NCBI RefSeq assembly: GCF_001939045.1
Contig: NZ_MKIM01000027.1
Location: 372,001 to 436,000, forward strand
Origin: Rhizobium oryziradicis
Lineage (GTDB): Bacteria; Pseudomonadota; Alphaproteobacteria; Rhizobiales; Rhizobiaceae
DNA length: 64,000 nt
Direction: 5' to 3'
A program made the position numbers and the translations under genes. Below are positions 1 through 7,767 of this stretch, in pieces. Numbering within the stretch: position 1 is the stretch's first letter; each line of letters begins with the position of its first letter. Under the pieces are notes generated by a model. The model was not told the DNA's origin, ran no database searches, and saw only the letters and a program-made list of their open reading frames with translations.

Positions 1-2
1 AC

Positions 3-812
3 CCCTATCTGGCGCTTTTGAACGCCATCATCGATGCCCAGGCCTCATTGATTGCCCGCTGGATGGCAGTGGGCTTTATTCATGGGGTGATGAATACCGA
101 TAACGTTACGGTGTCTGGCGAAACCATCGATTTCGGCCCCTGCGCTTTTCTGGATGAGTATGATCCGAAAAAGAAATTCTCCTCCATCGACCAGCGCGGC
201 CGCTATGCCTATGCCAACCAACCCGGCATCGGCCAATGGAACATGGCGAGACTGGCCGAATGCCTGCTGCCGCTGTTTGAAGGGCCTGAGGAGAGGGCGG
301 TGGAAGACGCCAATGCTGCCTTGGTGCGTTTTGGCGAGACCTTTCAGCGCCATTGGCTGACGAATTTCCGCGCAAAATTCGGAATCATAGGCGAGGATGA
401 GGACGATCTGGCGCTGGTCAATGATTTTCTGGCACTAATGCACGAATCCGAGGCCGATTTTACCGTCACTTTCCGCAGACTTGGCTATGTTGCAGGCGGG
501 GCGAACCCCAGCACACTCAACCTCTTGCCGGATGAGCTTGCCCAATGGCTCCCCCGCTGGCAATCCCGCCTCGGCACAGGCCGCGACGCCCGCCAAACTG
601 AGGCCACTATACACGCCACCAACCCGGCGCTTATCCCCCGCAACCACCGGATTGAAGAGGCAATTGCGGCGGCCATCTATGATGATTATTCGTATTTCGA
701 GCGACTGACGAAGGCATTGGAGCGGCCGTTTGACGAGGTGGATGCGAAGGCAGACTTACGGCTGCCACCGACAGTGGAGGAGAGGGTGGCAAGGACGTTT
801 TGTGGGACGTGA
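3..812 (+). CDS. selO: SelO/YdiU protein adenylyltransferase, C-terminal part (5' end outside window)
   Basis: This is the C-terminal roughly 270 residues of SelO, a pseudokinase-fold enzyme that transfers AMP to Ser/Thr/Tyr of target proteins and is linked to redox stress. The reading frame is open to the left edge (codons for PYLALLNAI precede the first in-window start), so the start lies upstream of the window. The family signatures are clear: the HGVMNTDN motif followed by the DFGP metal-binding motif near residues 27-45 of the visible part, and the C-terminal TFCGT tail, where the Cys sits at the position that is selenocysteine in animal homologues. No partner gene is evident; the next gene starts about 105 bp downstream on the same strand. 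Confidence 0.93.
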   Translation, partial: PYLALLNAIIDAQASLIARWMAVGFIHGVMNTDNVTVSGETIDFGPCAFLDEYDPKKKFSSIDQRGRYAYANQPGIGQWNMARLAECLLPLFEGPEERAVEDANAALVRFGETFQRHWLTNFRAKFGIIGEDEDDLALVNDFLALMHESEADFTVTFRRLGYVAGGANPSTLNLLPDELAQWLPRWQSRLGTGRDARQTEATIHATNPALIPRNHRIEEAIAAAIYDDYSYFERLTKALERPFDEVDAKADLRLPPTVEERVARTFCGT

Positions 813-917
813 CAGGGATGTATTGTCAATGTCGTGAACGTGATTTGACTGTCGTGGAATTGTAAAGGAGCTATAATAAAGCTGTCGTATTCTAACACGG
901 ATCTTGGGATATATTAT

Positions 918-1673
918 TTGTCTATCGCTATTCGCCAGACGTATTCCGACACAGATGCAATTATATTTTGGCCGGGAGATAAGTCGCCGAGAGGTGGCAT
1001 TGTGTGCTTACATGGTTCAGAGGGTGGTTCGATAGGCTTTAACCATGTGCATTGTGCCTTATTTGCAGCCCATGGATTTGCTGCCATGGCCCAACATTAT
1101 ACTGAAAACGATGAATATATGACGTCGCCCGATATTCATGATGTGGCGCTGGAATGTATTGAGGCAGCGCTCTTATCCATGAAACAGCAAATGCAGCCTT
1201 TTGGCTGCGGGGTTGGGCTTTTTGGTGTATCCAGAGGCGCAGAGCTGGCGTTGCTGCTTGGTCAATTGTTAGCCGAGGACGGTGCTGCGGCGCTTCCCGA
1301 TGCCATTGCGGCGCATTCTGTCCCTGAGCAGATTTGGGGTGCCTATATCGTCGAGAATTACCGCAAAGGTGGTTATGAGGGCGGTGAAACCCGCCCGGCT
1401 TGGTCGTGGCGTGGCAGTCACGAACGGACGCTTCCGAGAATGCTATTGCATCCAGAACGCTATCCCAATCCGATTTTTATTGCCCATGGCATGGAAGATG
1501 AACTCTGGGATGTCACTGCCGCAAAGCGGTTGGTGGCCAGAATGGAAGAGGCGGGTCGTCCACCGGAGGCTCATTTTTTCGATTATGAAGGCCATACCTT
1601 TGGCCCCGGCCGCAACCGAGAGCTTGAATTGCAGGTTGATTTTTTTGCGCGCACTTTATCGTCAAAAAGATAA
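918..1673 (+). CDS. alpha/beta hydrolase, dienelactone-hydrolase/BAAT-like
   Basis: A 251-residue cytoplasmic alpha/beta hydrolase. The nucleophile elbow is GVSRGAE (Ser around residue 104), an oxyanion-type segment CLHGSEGG lies near residue 31, and the acid and histidine are probably in GMEDELWD and YEGHTFGP near the C-terminus. The arrangement resembles the dienelactone hydrolase and acyl-CoA thioester hydrolase (BAAT) C-terminal families; the substrate cannot be read from sequence. Translation starts at TTG (918), the only reasonable initiator before the first conserved strand. A GNAT gene follows 23 bp downstream on the same strand, so the two are probably co-transcribed. Confidence is high for the fold and low for the reaction. 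Confidence 0.8.
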   Translation: MSIAIRQTYSDTDAIIFWPGDKSPRGGIVCLHGSEGGSIGFNHVHCALFAAHGFAAMAQHYTENDEYMTSPDIHDVALECIEAALLSMKQQMQPFGCGVGLFGVSRGAELALLLGQLLAEDGAAALPDAIAAHSVPEQIWGAYIVENYRKGGYEGGETRPAWSWRGSHERTLPRMLLHPERYPNPIFIAHGMEDELWDVTAAKRLVARMEEAGRPPEAHFFDYEGHTFGPGRNRELELQVDFFARTLSSKR

Positions 1674-1696
1674 ATTTACTTCGAGGGGTAAGATAT

Positions 1697-2221
1697 TTGA
1701 AGCCGACACAGTTTAGGCCGATAACCTCGGATGATCATCAGGGGTTGGTCGCCCTGTGGCGAGACACATGGACCGCAACCTATGGCCCAAGTCTGGGGCT
1801 GGCTGCTTTGGACAGTAGCCTTAAGGATTTGGCGCAAAACGGAACCGCGTCTATGTTGCCGGGCTTTGGTGAGTTGGGTTATTGCATGGCAGACGGTCAG
1901 GACATTCGGGCCAGCGCTATTGTGGTCGAGCGTGGCACTGTAGCTTATCTCTGGGGCATGTATGTGCATCCGAGCTGTCAACGGCAGGGGTTGGGGTCAC
2001 TTCTGCTCAAGGGTGTGGCATCTGAAATCGCCACGTCATCAGACATCGAAATTCGTGCGTTGCCGACCAGTTCATCCGCTATAAGCTTTTATCAAAAACA
2101 TGGGTTTGTAGAGACTGGAACCGAAGACACTGAGCTAACGGGTGGGGTTAGTGCAAAAACTCTGATTATGTCCGTGAGTGTGGAGAGGTTGAAAGCAATG
2201 TCGTTGATGAGTTCTCTTTAA
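1697..2221 (+). CDS. GNAT family N-acetyltransferase
   Basis: A 174-residue GNAT acetyltransferase. The acetyl-CoA-binding motif A is visible as YVHPSCQRQGLGSLLL (R/Q-x-x-G-x-G/A type) around residues 92-107, followed by the typical FYQKHGF segment in motif B. Translation appears to start at TTG 1697 after GAGGGG. It lies 23 bp behind the alpha/beta hydrolase gene and probably shares its promoter. The substrate is unknown. Confidence 0.82.
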   Translation: MKPTQFRPITSDDHQGLVALWRDTWTATYGPSLGLAALDSSLKDLAQNGTASMLPGFGELGYCMADGQDIRASAIVVERGTVAYLWGMYVHPSCQRQGLGSLLLKGVASEIATSSDIEIRALPTSSSAISFYQKHGFVETGTEDTELTGGVSAKTLIMSVSVERLKAMSLMSSL

Positions 2222-2282
2222 GCCGGTTATCATGGCCGTTGAGGCGAAGACCTATAATCATGGGCCACAGCGTTTGTTGTTT

Positions 2283-2411
2283 GGATCCTCGGGTCAAGCC
2301 CGAGGATGACTCGCGTCTTGATTGTTTGTTGAGCGGCATTGCTAATTTTCGTGGGTGATTTGTGGGTCGACAGCTTCCTCCGCGTCATCCTCGCCCTTGA
2401 GGCGAGGATCC
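2283..2411. repeat. inverted pair of REP-like palindromes upstream of the GIY-YIG gene
   Basis: Two copies of a 28-bp palindrome lie in opposite orientation: GGATCCTCGGG-tcaag-CCCGAGGATGAC at 2283-2310 and its reversed form at 2384-2411 (GTCATCCTCGCC...GGCGAGGATCC). The spacer is about 73 bp. The pair fills most of the 310-bp gap between the acetyltransferase and the GIY-YIG gene. Each copy can fold into a 9-bp stem; the arrangement is that of a REPIN/BIME (paired REP sequences). Confidence 0.85.
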
Positions 2412-2531
2412 AGAGCCACAGGCGGCAACATTTAGTCTTTCCAACCTGTGGGACTGAATGATGCCGAAGATTATTTCCGATCCGCTTTTCCAAGACTTGC
2501 GAGAGGGCAAAATTCCGGTCACATTTCCCGC

Positions 2532-2816
2532 ATGGCGGGATTTGTTTACATCATGACCAATCATAAGCATGGAACACTGTACATTGGTGTAACGTCTGAT
2601 CTTGCGCGCCGTGTTTATGAGCACCGAGAGGCGATAACGGGAGGGTTTACTACCAGATACGATCTGAGACAGCTGGTATGGTACGAGGAACATTACGAAA
2701 TAGGATCTGCTATCCAGCGTGAGAAGTCTCTAAAGCGATGGTATCGTCAATGGAAAATTGATTTGATTGAGGCGTTTAATCCAGACTGGCGTGACCTCTA
2801 TTCTGAATTAATGTGA
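2532..2816 (+). CDS. small GIY-YIG nuclease-domain protein
   Basis: A 94-residue single-domain GIY-YIG protein of the UPF0213/YhbQ type. The name-giving motif appears as VYIMTN (residues 5-10) and LYIGVT (residues 17-22), followed by the conserved Arg and His in LARRVYEHR and the Glu/Lys-rich IQREKSLKRW helix. I chose the ATG at 2532; longer in-frame extensions run into the upstream repeat pair and have no family similarity. The gene is bracketed on both sides by REP-like palindromes (2283-2411 and 2834-3171), which suggests a link between enzyme and repeats. DNA cleavage activity is known for the fold but not proven for these small chromosomal members. Confidence 0.88.
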   Translation: MAGFVYIMTNHKHGTLYIGVTSDLARRVYEHREAITGGFTTRYDLRQLVWYEEHYEIGSAIQREKSLKRWYRQWKIDLIEAFNPDWRDLYSELM

Positions 2817-2833
2817 CGCAGCATTTGTGGCGT

Positions 2834-3171
2834 GGATCCTCGGGTCAGGCCCGAAGATGCCTCGTGGTTGGGGCGTTTGGTGATAGCCACAACGAATGTT
2901 GATAGGTGGTGGGCACGCGAGTTTCCCCTGCGTCATCCTCGCCCTTGAGGCGAGGATCCAAAGCCACAAGCGGCAACATTTGCGGTTTGGATCTTCGGGG
3001 CTGGTCCGAGGATGAATCGTGATTGGGGCGTTTGGTGATAGAAACAACGAATGTTGATAGGTGGTGGACACGCGAGTTTCCCTTGCGTCATCCTCGCCCT
3101 TGAGGCGAGGATCCATGGCCACAATCCGCAGCATTTGCGGTTTGGATCCTCGGGTATAGCCCGAGGATGAC
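2834..3171. repeat. array of five REP-like palindromes, including a 155-bp tandem duplication
   Basis: Five copies of the same 28-bp palindrome lie at 2834-2861, 2932-2959 (reversed), 2989-3015, 3087-3114 (reversed) and 3144-3171. Orientation alternates. The block starting with GTTTGGTGATAG at 2875 is repeated at 3030 with few changes, so a unit of 155 bp, holding one inverted REP pair plus spacer, has been duplicated in tandem. The array occupies nearly all of the 414-bp space between the GIY-YIG gene and the end of leuA. I see no gene in it. Confidence 0.88.
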
Positions 3172-3230
3172 TCGTGAAGGGAGTTACGACGGCGAAAAAC
3201 AGTGAGAAAACCGCCTCGTTGCTCAAGCCT

Positions 3231-4937
3231 TTACTTCGCCCGCAGTTCCAACACCCGGTTGGCCGCCGAAATAATCGCTTCCAGCGAGGCGGTCACGATG
3301 TTTTTGTTGATCCCTGCGCCAAACAGTTTGCCTCCGGGGTGGTTCAGTTCGACATAGGCGATGGCGGCGGCGTTGGAGCCGTGTTGCAGGGAGTGCTCAG
3401 AATAGTCCTGCACCGAGATATCGAAGCCGAGGTAGGTTGAGAGCGCATCGACAAAACCGTCGATGGGGCCGGTGCCTTTGCCTTCGATCCGCTTGGTCTC
3501 ACCGCCGTCGGTGATTTCAGCGGCCACCACGCGCAGGCCCTTCACGGCTGTGTCGGGGTAGGTGTGGTGATCGATGAATTTCAGGCGGGCTTTGGGTTGA
3601 TCAACGTAATGTTCAATAAAGCTGTCGTAGATGCGTTTGGCGGGCAATTCTACGCCTTCTTCATCGGTAATGCGCTGAATTTCCTCGCGGAATTCTACCT
3701 GCAAATTGCGCGGCAGGTTGATGCCGTAATCCTCTTGCAGAATATAGGCGATGCCGCCCTTGCCCGATTGCGAGTTGATGCGGATGATGGCCTCGTAAGA
3801 GCGGCCCACGTCCTGCGGATCGATCGGCAGATAGGGCACTTCCCACAGGGATGAATTGGCCTTCTTGATGGCCTTCATGCCCTTGTTGATCGCGTCCTGA
3901 TGGGAGCCGGAAAAGGCGGTGTAAACCAGCTCGCCGACATAAGGATGGCGCTCGGGAATGGTCATCTCGTTGGAATATTCATAGACAGCCTTGATGCGCT
4001 CAATCTGCGAGCAATCCAGTTCTGGATCAATGCCTTGCGTGTACATGTTCAGCGCCATGGTGACGACATCGACATTGCCGGTGCGCTCGCCATTGCCAAA
4101 CAATGTGCCTTCGACGCGATCAGCACCGGCCATCAAGGCCAGTTCGGTGGCGGCAATGCCGGTGCCACGGTCGTTGTGCGGGTGCAGCGAGATGATGACG
4201 TTTTCGCGGTTGTCGATGTTGCGGCACATCCACTCGATCTGGTCGGCGTAGATGTTGGGCGTTGCCATTTCCACGGTCGAGGGCAGGTTCAAGATCAACT
4301 TGTTGTCGGGGGTGGGCTTGATCTCGGCAATCACGGCGTTGCAAATGTCCAAGGCCACGTCCAGCTCGGTGCCTGTAAAACTTTCGGGTGAATATTCAAA
4401 GCGATAGCCACCGCCTGCCTTGGTGGCCATGTCAATAATCATCTTGGCGGCATCCACGGCAATCTGCTTGATGCCATGCACATCCTTGCCAAACACCACG
4501 CGGCGCTGCAACTCTGATGTCGAATTGTAGAAGTGGATGATCGGCTTGTTCGCGCCTTCCAAGGCCTCAAACGTGCGGGTGATCAGCTCGGGGCGGCATT
4601 GCACCAGCACCTGCAAGGACACATCATCGGGCACATTGCCTTGTTCTACACACCAGCGGGCAAAGTCAAAATCGGTTTGGGATGCAGACGGAAAGCCGAT
4701 TTCGATTTCCTTGAAACCCATTTCCAGCAACAGCTGGAACATGCGGGCCTTGCGGTCGTGGCCCATGGGGTTGACCAGCGATTGATTGCCATCGCGCAAG
4801 TCCACAGAGCACCAGATAGGGGCCTTGGTGATGGTTTTGGATGGCCAGGTGCGATCAGGAATATTGATCTGCGGGTAGGGGCGATATTTCTCGCTGGCGT
4901 CTGGCATGCCTTTTGGAGCGGTATTGGACTTTACCAT
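3231..4937 (-). CDS. leuA: 2-isopropylmalate synthase (long form)
   Basis: LeuA condenses acetyl-CoA with 2-ketoisovalerate, the first committed step of leucine synthesis. The 568-residue length and the N-terminus with PDRTWP are typical of the long (actinobacterial/rhizobial type) LeuA. The HMG-CoA-lyase-like TIM barrel holds the metal- and substrate-binding DLRDGNQ motif near residue 47 and the metal-binding HPHNDRG motif near residue 252. The C-terminal allosteric (leucine-binding) dimerisation domain follows from about residue 430. The start is ATG 4937. Expression is probably controlled by the leader peptide and attenuator found upstream at 5032-5198. A REP array follows the 3' end. Confidence 0.97.
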   Translation of the reverse strand: MVKSNTAPKGMPDASEKYRPYPQINIPDRTWPSKTITKAPIWCSVDLRDGNQSLVNPMGHDRKARMFQLLLEMGFKEIEIGFPSASQTDFDFARWCVEQGNVPDDVSLQVLVQCRPELITRTFEALEGANKPIIHFYNSTSELQRRVVFGKDVHGIKQIAVDAAKMIIDMATKAGGGYRFEYSPESFTGTELDVALDICNAVIAEIKPTPDNKLILNLPSTVEMATPNIYADQIEWMCRNIDNRENVIISLHPHNDRGTGIAATELALMAGADRVEGTLFGNGERTGNVDVVTMALNMYTQGIDPELDCSQIERIKAVYEYSNEMTIPERHPYVGELVYTAFSGSHQDAINKGMKAIKKANSSLWEVPYLPIDPQDVGRSYEAIIRINSQSGKGGIAYILQEDYGINLPRNLQVEFREEIQRITDEEGVELPAKRIYDSFIEHYVDQPKARLKFIDHHTYPDTAVKGLRVVAAEITDGGETKRIEGKGTGPIDGFVDALSTYLGFDISVQDYSEHSLQHGSNAAAIAYVELNHPGGKLFGAGINKNIVTASLEAIISAANRVLELRAK

Positions 4938-5031
4938 GGTTCTTCTCTTCTCATCCCGAATATGCCCGGCTTATAGCGGCTGTATCGCGGATTGCGAATG
5001 ACAAATTCGGCCCATTCAAGGGTCAATCTTC

Positions 5032-5096
5032 AAAAAAATGGATTTGGTGAGGAGCAATCGCCACATGCGGCGAACCCGGCCGCCGGGCGCTCCTCA
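5032..5096 (-). promoter_or_regulatory. candidate leucine attenuator hairpin upstream of leuA
   Basis: On the minus strand, TGAGGAGC (5096-5089, overlapping the leader stop codon) pairs perfectly with GCTCCTCA (5055-5048). Inside are two smaller stems, CCCGG/CCGGG and CGCC/GGCG. A run of seven T residues (5038-5032) follows 9 nt later, then the leuA start about 95 nt downstream. The layout of a leucine-rich leader ORF, GC-rich hairpin and T-run fits ribosome-mediated transcription attenuation. The T-run is farther from the stem than in a textbook terminator, so the exact terminator fold is uncertain. Confidence 0.6.
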
Positions 5097-5198
5097 ATGG
5101 ACCCGGCAACCGCGGATAAGGTCGAGAAGAAGAAGCGAGGATAGGGCGCGCGAAGAGGCGACGTGGCTGAAATTGCCCCGGTCCGCAGTCTTCATCAT
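5094..5198 (-). CDS. leuA leader peptide with Leu codon run
   Basis: A 34-codon ORF beginning ATG ATG AAG and ending TGA. It carries CTA, then CTT CTT CTT CTC GAC CTT ATC, giving four consecutive leucines and LDLI just before the C-terminal RGCRVH. It ends exactly where the candidate attenuator hairpin begins and lies 156 bp upstream of leuA. Peptides of this make-up are the sensing part of leucine attenuators, where ribosome stalling at Leu codons favours antitermination. No strong Shine-Dalgarno sequence is visible before the ATG pair, which is the main weakness. Confidence 0.65.
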   Translation of the reverse strand: MMKTADRGNFSHVASSRALSSLLLLDLIRGCRVH

Positions 5199-5266
5199 GG
5201 AAAAGCCCGATCTGTTCATGGCGAAATTTATACGCAGGCGTTTTTGTGCTGGCAAGGGGGCTTTTT

Positions 5267-6466
5267 TCATTTTGCAAATTTTACGGTGAGCTTGTTAAGG
5301 CCCAGCATGGCAATGCCGCCAACAAGCCCCCAAAATGCACCCGAAATGCCCAAAAATGAAATGCCCGATGCGGTCACAAGAAAGGTGATGGCGGCTGCAT
5401 TGCGGCTTTCCGGCTCTTTGAACGCTGCGAAAGCAGAGCCGGAAAAAGCACTGATCAGCGCAAGGCCTGCAACAGATTTGATCAAAATTTCGGGCGCGAG
5501 TGCCACAAAGGCGGTGACAACGCCGGTTAAAAGCCCAAGCACAATATAGGCGATGCCCGCAATGATGGCGGCCCAATAGCGGCGGCTTTCATCCGTGTGG
5601 GCATCTTTGCCAGCGGCCATGGCGGCGGTGACGGCTGCAAGGCAAATGGAGCTGCCACCAAACGGGGCGACGAGGGCTGAAAACAGGCCGGTCACTGCGA
5701 AAAGCGGGCCGGGGGCCGGGCGATAATCATAAACCTTCAAGATCGCAATGCCGGGAATATTTTGCGAGGCCATGGTGACAATAAACAGCGGCAGCGAGAT
5801 GGAAATCACGGCGGCCAAGGTGAAGTGCGGCATCACGAAACCGACGGGTGGCGCAAGTGATGCACCCAGATTGGCAAAGGCCGACTCGGGCACATGGACA
5901 CCAAAAATCAACACCAGAACAAAGGCCGCAAGGGCTGCGGGCACCGCAAAAAGACGGTTGAATGCGCCGACAATGGCCCAGGTGAGCAGGATGGGCAGTC
6001 CAAACAGGGGATTGAAGGAAATGGCCTGAAAAGGCGCAAAGCACAGGCCAATGATGATGCCTGACAGCAATGCGTTGGCCAGTGAAGAGGGAATGGTGGC
6101 AATTGCTTTGCCAAGCGGTTTGAACAAGCCCGCGATGATGATCAGCAATGCACAGACCAAAAATGCACCGACGGCTGCGGAAAACCCGCCTTCAGGCGCG
6201 CCGGTGTTGATCAAAAGGGCTGCTCCCGGCGTGGACCACGCCACCGAAATTGGCATTTTTGTTTTCAGGCTCACCAAAATGCCGCAGACACCCATGGCAA
6301 CGGACAGTGCCATCAAGCCGGCTGCCGCCTGCATGTCGGTGGCCCCCACACCTTTCAATCCTTGCAGCACAATGGCAAACGAGCTGGCAAAGCCCACGAA
6401 AGCAACCAGCAGGCCCATAAGCAGGCTTTGTAGAGAAAAGTCTTTATGCATGACGTGGTCCAGCAT
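5267..6466 (-). CDS. BenE-family (benzoate/H+ symporter-like) transporter
   Basis: A very hydrophobic protein of about 399 residues with 11-12 predicted membrane segments, matching the BenE family of benzoate/proton symporters. Family-typical features are the N-terminal GVSFA-like stretch, the SWSTPGAALL-type segment (here VAWSTPGAALL, about residue 65), GFVMPHF, and the ASQNIPGIAIL motif followed by a GGSSICLAAVTAA loop. The ATG at 6466 is used; a TTG 24 bp upstream and an ATG at 6451 are alternatives and none has a clear ribosome site. No benzoate genes are nearby, so the substrate is open. Confidence 0.88.
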   Translation of the reverse strand: MLDHVMHKDFSLQSLLMGLLVAFVGFASSFAIVLQGLKGVGATDMQAAAGLMALSVAMGVCGILVSLKTKMPISVAWSTPGAALLINTGAPEGGFSAAVGAFLVCALLIIIAGLFKPLGKAIATIPSSLANALLSGIIIGLCFAPFQAISFNPLFGLPILLTWAIVGAFNRLFAVPAALAAFVLVLIFGVHVPESAFANLGASLAPPVGFVMPHFTLAAVISISLPLFIVTMASQNIPGIAILKVYDYRPAPGPLFAVTGLFSALVAPFGGSSICLAAVTAAMAAGKDAHTDESRRYWAAIIAGIAYIVLGLLTGVVTAFVALAPEILIKSVAGLALISAFSGSAFAAFKEPESRNAAAITFLVTASGISFLGISGAFWGLVGGIAMLGLNKLTVKFAK

Positions 6467-6555
6467 GGGAAATTTACCGTGCTGGAACAACAGATTTTTG
6501 GGAGGCGTGCAAGGTCAGTTGCGCCATAAACCGGTACGCTTTGCCTGTTGTTTTA

Positions 6556-6993
6556 TCAATTTGATTGTTTCCATAGCAGGTGATCGATTGAGAGAATGCC
6601 CGGACCGTGGGCCATAATGATCAAAAGGCAGGCGGCCCATGTGCCGTGGGTGGGCCATGCATCGGGGTAGACGAAGATTTCGATCACCAGCGTCATGCCC
6701 AAGAGAGCAAGGGCGGATAGGCGGCTGGCAAGGCCAATGACCAGTAGAATGGGAAACAAATGCTCGGCAATGGCGGCCAAATGGGCAGCAAGCCAAGGAT
6801 CTACCAGCGGTATTTTATACTCATTTTCAAAGAGATAAATGGCGGTGTCGGTGACGTGAAAGCCATCGACTTTGGTTTGGCCGGAGCGCCAGAAGGTACC
6901 CGCGATCGACAGGCGGGCAATCAGCGAGACCAGATCAAGCGGAATGTGGCTGAAAAGGCCGGTGAAACGGTTGGCCAGTGAGAGCGACTGCAT
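6556..6993 (-). CDS. DoxX-family membrane protein of the bufferin operon
   Basis: A 145-residue inner-membrane protein with four predicted helices and the DoxX features (LSIAGTFWRSGQTK near residue 30, and LFPILLVIGLASRLSALALLGMT). It starts at ATG 6993 after AAGGAG and lies 11 bp behind bufC, as the last gene of the minus-strand bufferin operon. A DoxX protein in this position is usual for DUF2282/DUF692/DUF2063 operons (also described as gold- or copper-induced gig operons). It may be linked to membrane redox chemistry or to handling of the modified peptide; its exact role is not known. Confidence 0.85.
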   Translation of the reverse strand: MQSLSLANRFTGLFSHIPLDLVSLIARLSIAGTFWRSGQTKVDGFHVTDTAIYLFENEYKIPLVDPWLAAHLAAIAEHLFPILLVIGLASRLSALALLGMTLVIEIFVYPDAWPTHGTWAACLLIIMAHGPGILSIDHLLWKQSN

Positions 6994-7004
6994 GACACGT
7001 CTCC

Positions 7005-7760
7005 TTATCGAATGGTGGCAAAGGCACCGCTTTGCAGCGCGCCGGTGAGATTGGCGGTGAGATCGAACGCCTCTGTCTCGGCCATGGCGATATCGACAGC
7101 CTCGCCAAGGGAGGTGCCTTGTGCCAGCGCCAGCAGAAAACCTGCACCGCCGGGGGGAAGGCGATGCACCTCGACCGTCATCTGCGGACGCAAGACCAGC
7201 GCGTCTTCGCCCTGCCAGTCATCAATCGGGCAGAGTTCCGCTTCGCCGGCATTCATGGCCCAGATGGTCACAACCGGGTGGATGGAGCGGATGACGGCAA
7301 AAGATGAATGGGGTGAAAAGCGCACATTCGCCAATGTCTCCGGGGCAATGGCGGCAAGAGAGCCGGGGTCCAGCGGGGCCTGATCGGCAGCGTGGTAGGC
7401 GCGGCTGCGGGCCGCCTCCAGCCGCATCACGTCTGGCAGATAGCTGAGTTCTTTGGCGGGTTCAAAGCCCGCGACAAAATCGGGAAAATCATCGCCATAG
7501 TTGAGCAGCAAGGGTGAGCGTGGCGGATGAGCCTCAATGAGCGCCTGCGCCATGGCGGCAAAAAAGTCTTTGCCCACAATGGCCTCACTGGCTGGAAAGC
7601 GTGATGCCAACGCGCCGCGCAGGCTGGCGGAGACATTGTTGCGATAGACTTTAAATCGGCGTTCAGGTGCTGCGCTATTCCATGCCGCCACGCCATCTGG
7701 CACGGGCAGGGAGATGTCGTTCAGGGCGGCGGCGAAGTTGTTTTGGGTGGTGTGGGACAT
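7005..7760 (-). CDS. bufC: DUF2063 partner protein of the MNIO enzyme (BufC-like)
   Basis: A 251-residue protein with an N-terminal DUF2063 (putative DNA-binding-like, RiPP-recognition-type) domain. Family-typical segments are YRNNVSASLRGALASRFPASEAIVG (abbreviated: YRNNV...FPA, near residues 33-55) and FVAGFEPAKELSYLPDVMRLE (FEPA...LPDV...LE). In MNIO systems the DUF2063 protein delivers or positions the precursor for the DUF692 enzyme. The ATG at 7760 is 7 bp downstream of the bufB stop, and an upstream extension would overlap bufB. It belongs to the bufA-bufA'-bufB-bufC-doxX operon. Confidence 0.88.
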   Translation of the reverse strand: MSHTTQNNFAAALNDISLPVPDGVAAWNSAAPERRFKVYRNNVSASLRGALASRFPASEAIVGKDFFAAMAQALIEAHPPRSPLLLNYGDDFPDFVAGFEPAKELSYLPDVMRLEAARSRAYHAADQAPLDPGSLAAIAPETLANVRFSPHSSFAVIRSIHPVVTIWAMNAGEAELCPIDDWQGEDALVLRPQMTVEVHRLPPGGAGFLLALAQGTSLGEAVDIAMAETEAFDLTANLTGALQSGAFATIR

Positions 7761-7767
7761 GGCAACC

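Noticed and set aside
2283-3171. CRISPR array
   Set aside because: Repeats are palindromic, alternate in orientation and have irregular spacers that are themselves duplicated; no cas gene is present.
3900-4391. Long plus-strand frame opposite leuA
   Set aside because: leuA is certain on the minus strand and the frame has no recognisable domain.
5023-5277. Open frame of 84 codons on the minus strand upstream of leuA
   Set aside because: It overlaps the leader peptide in another frame, has no ribosome site, starts within the end of the BenE gene and has biased Pro/Arg composition; the 34-codon leader with the Leu run explains the region better.
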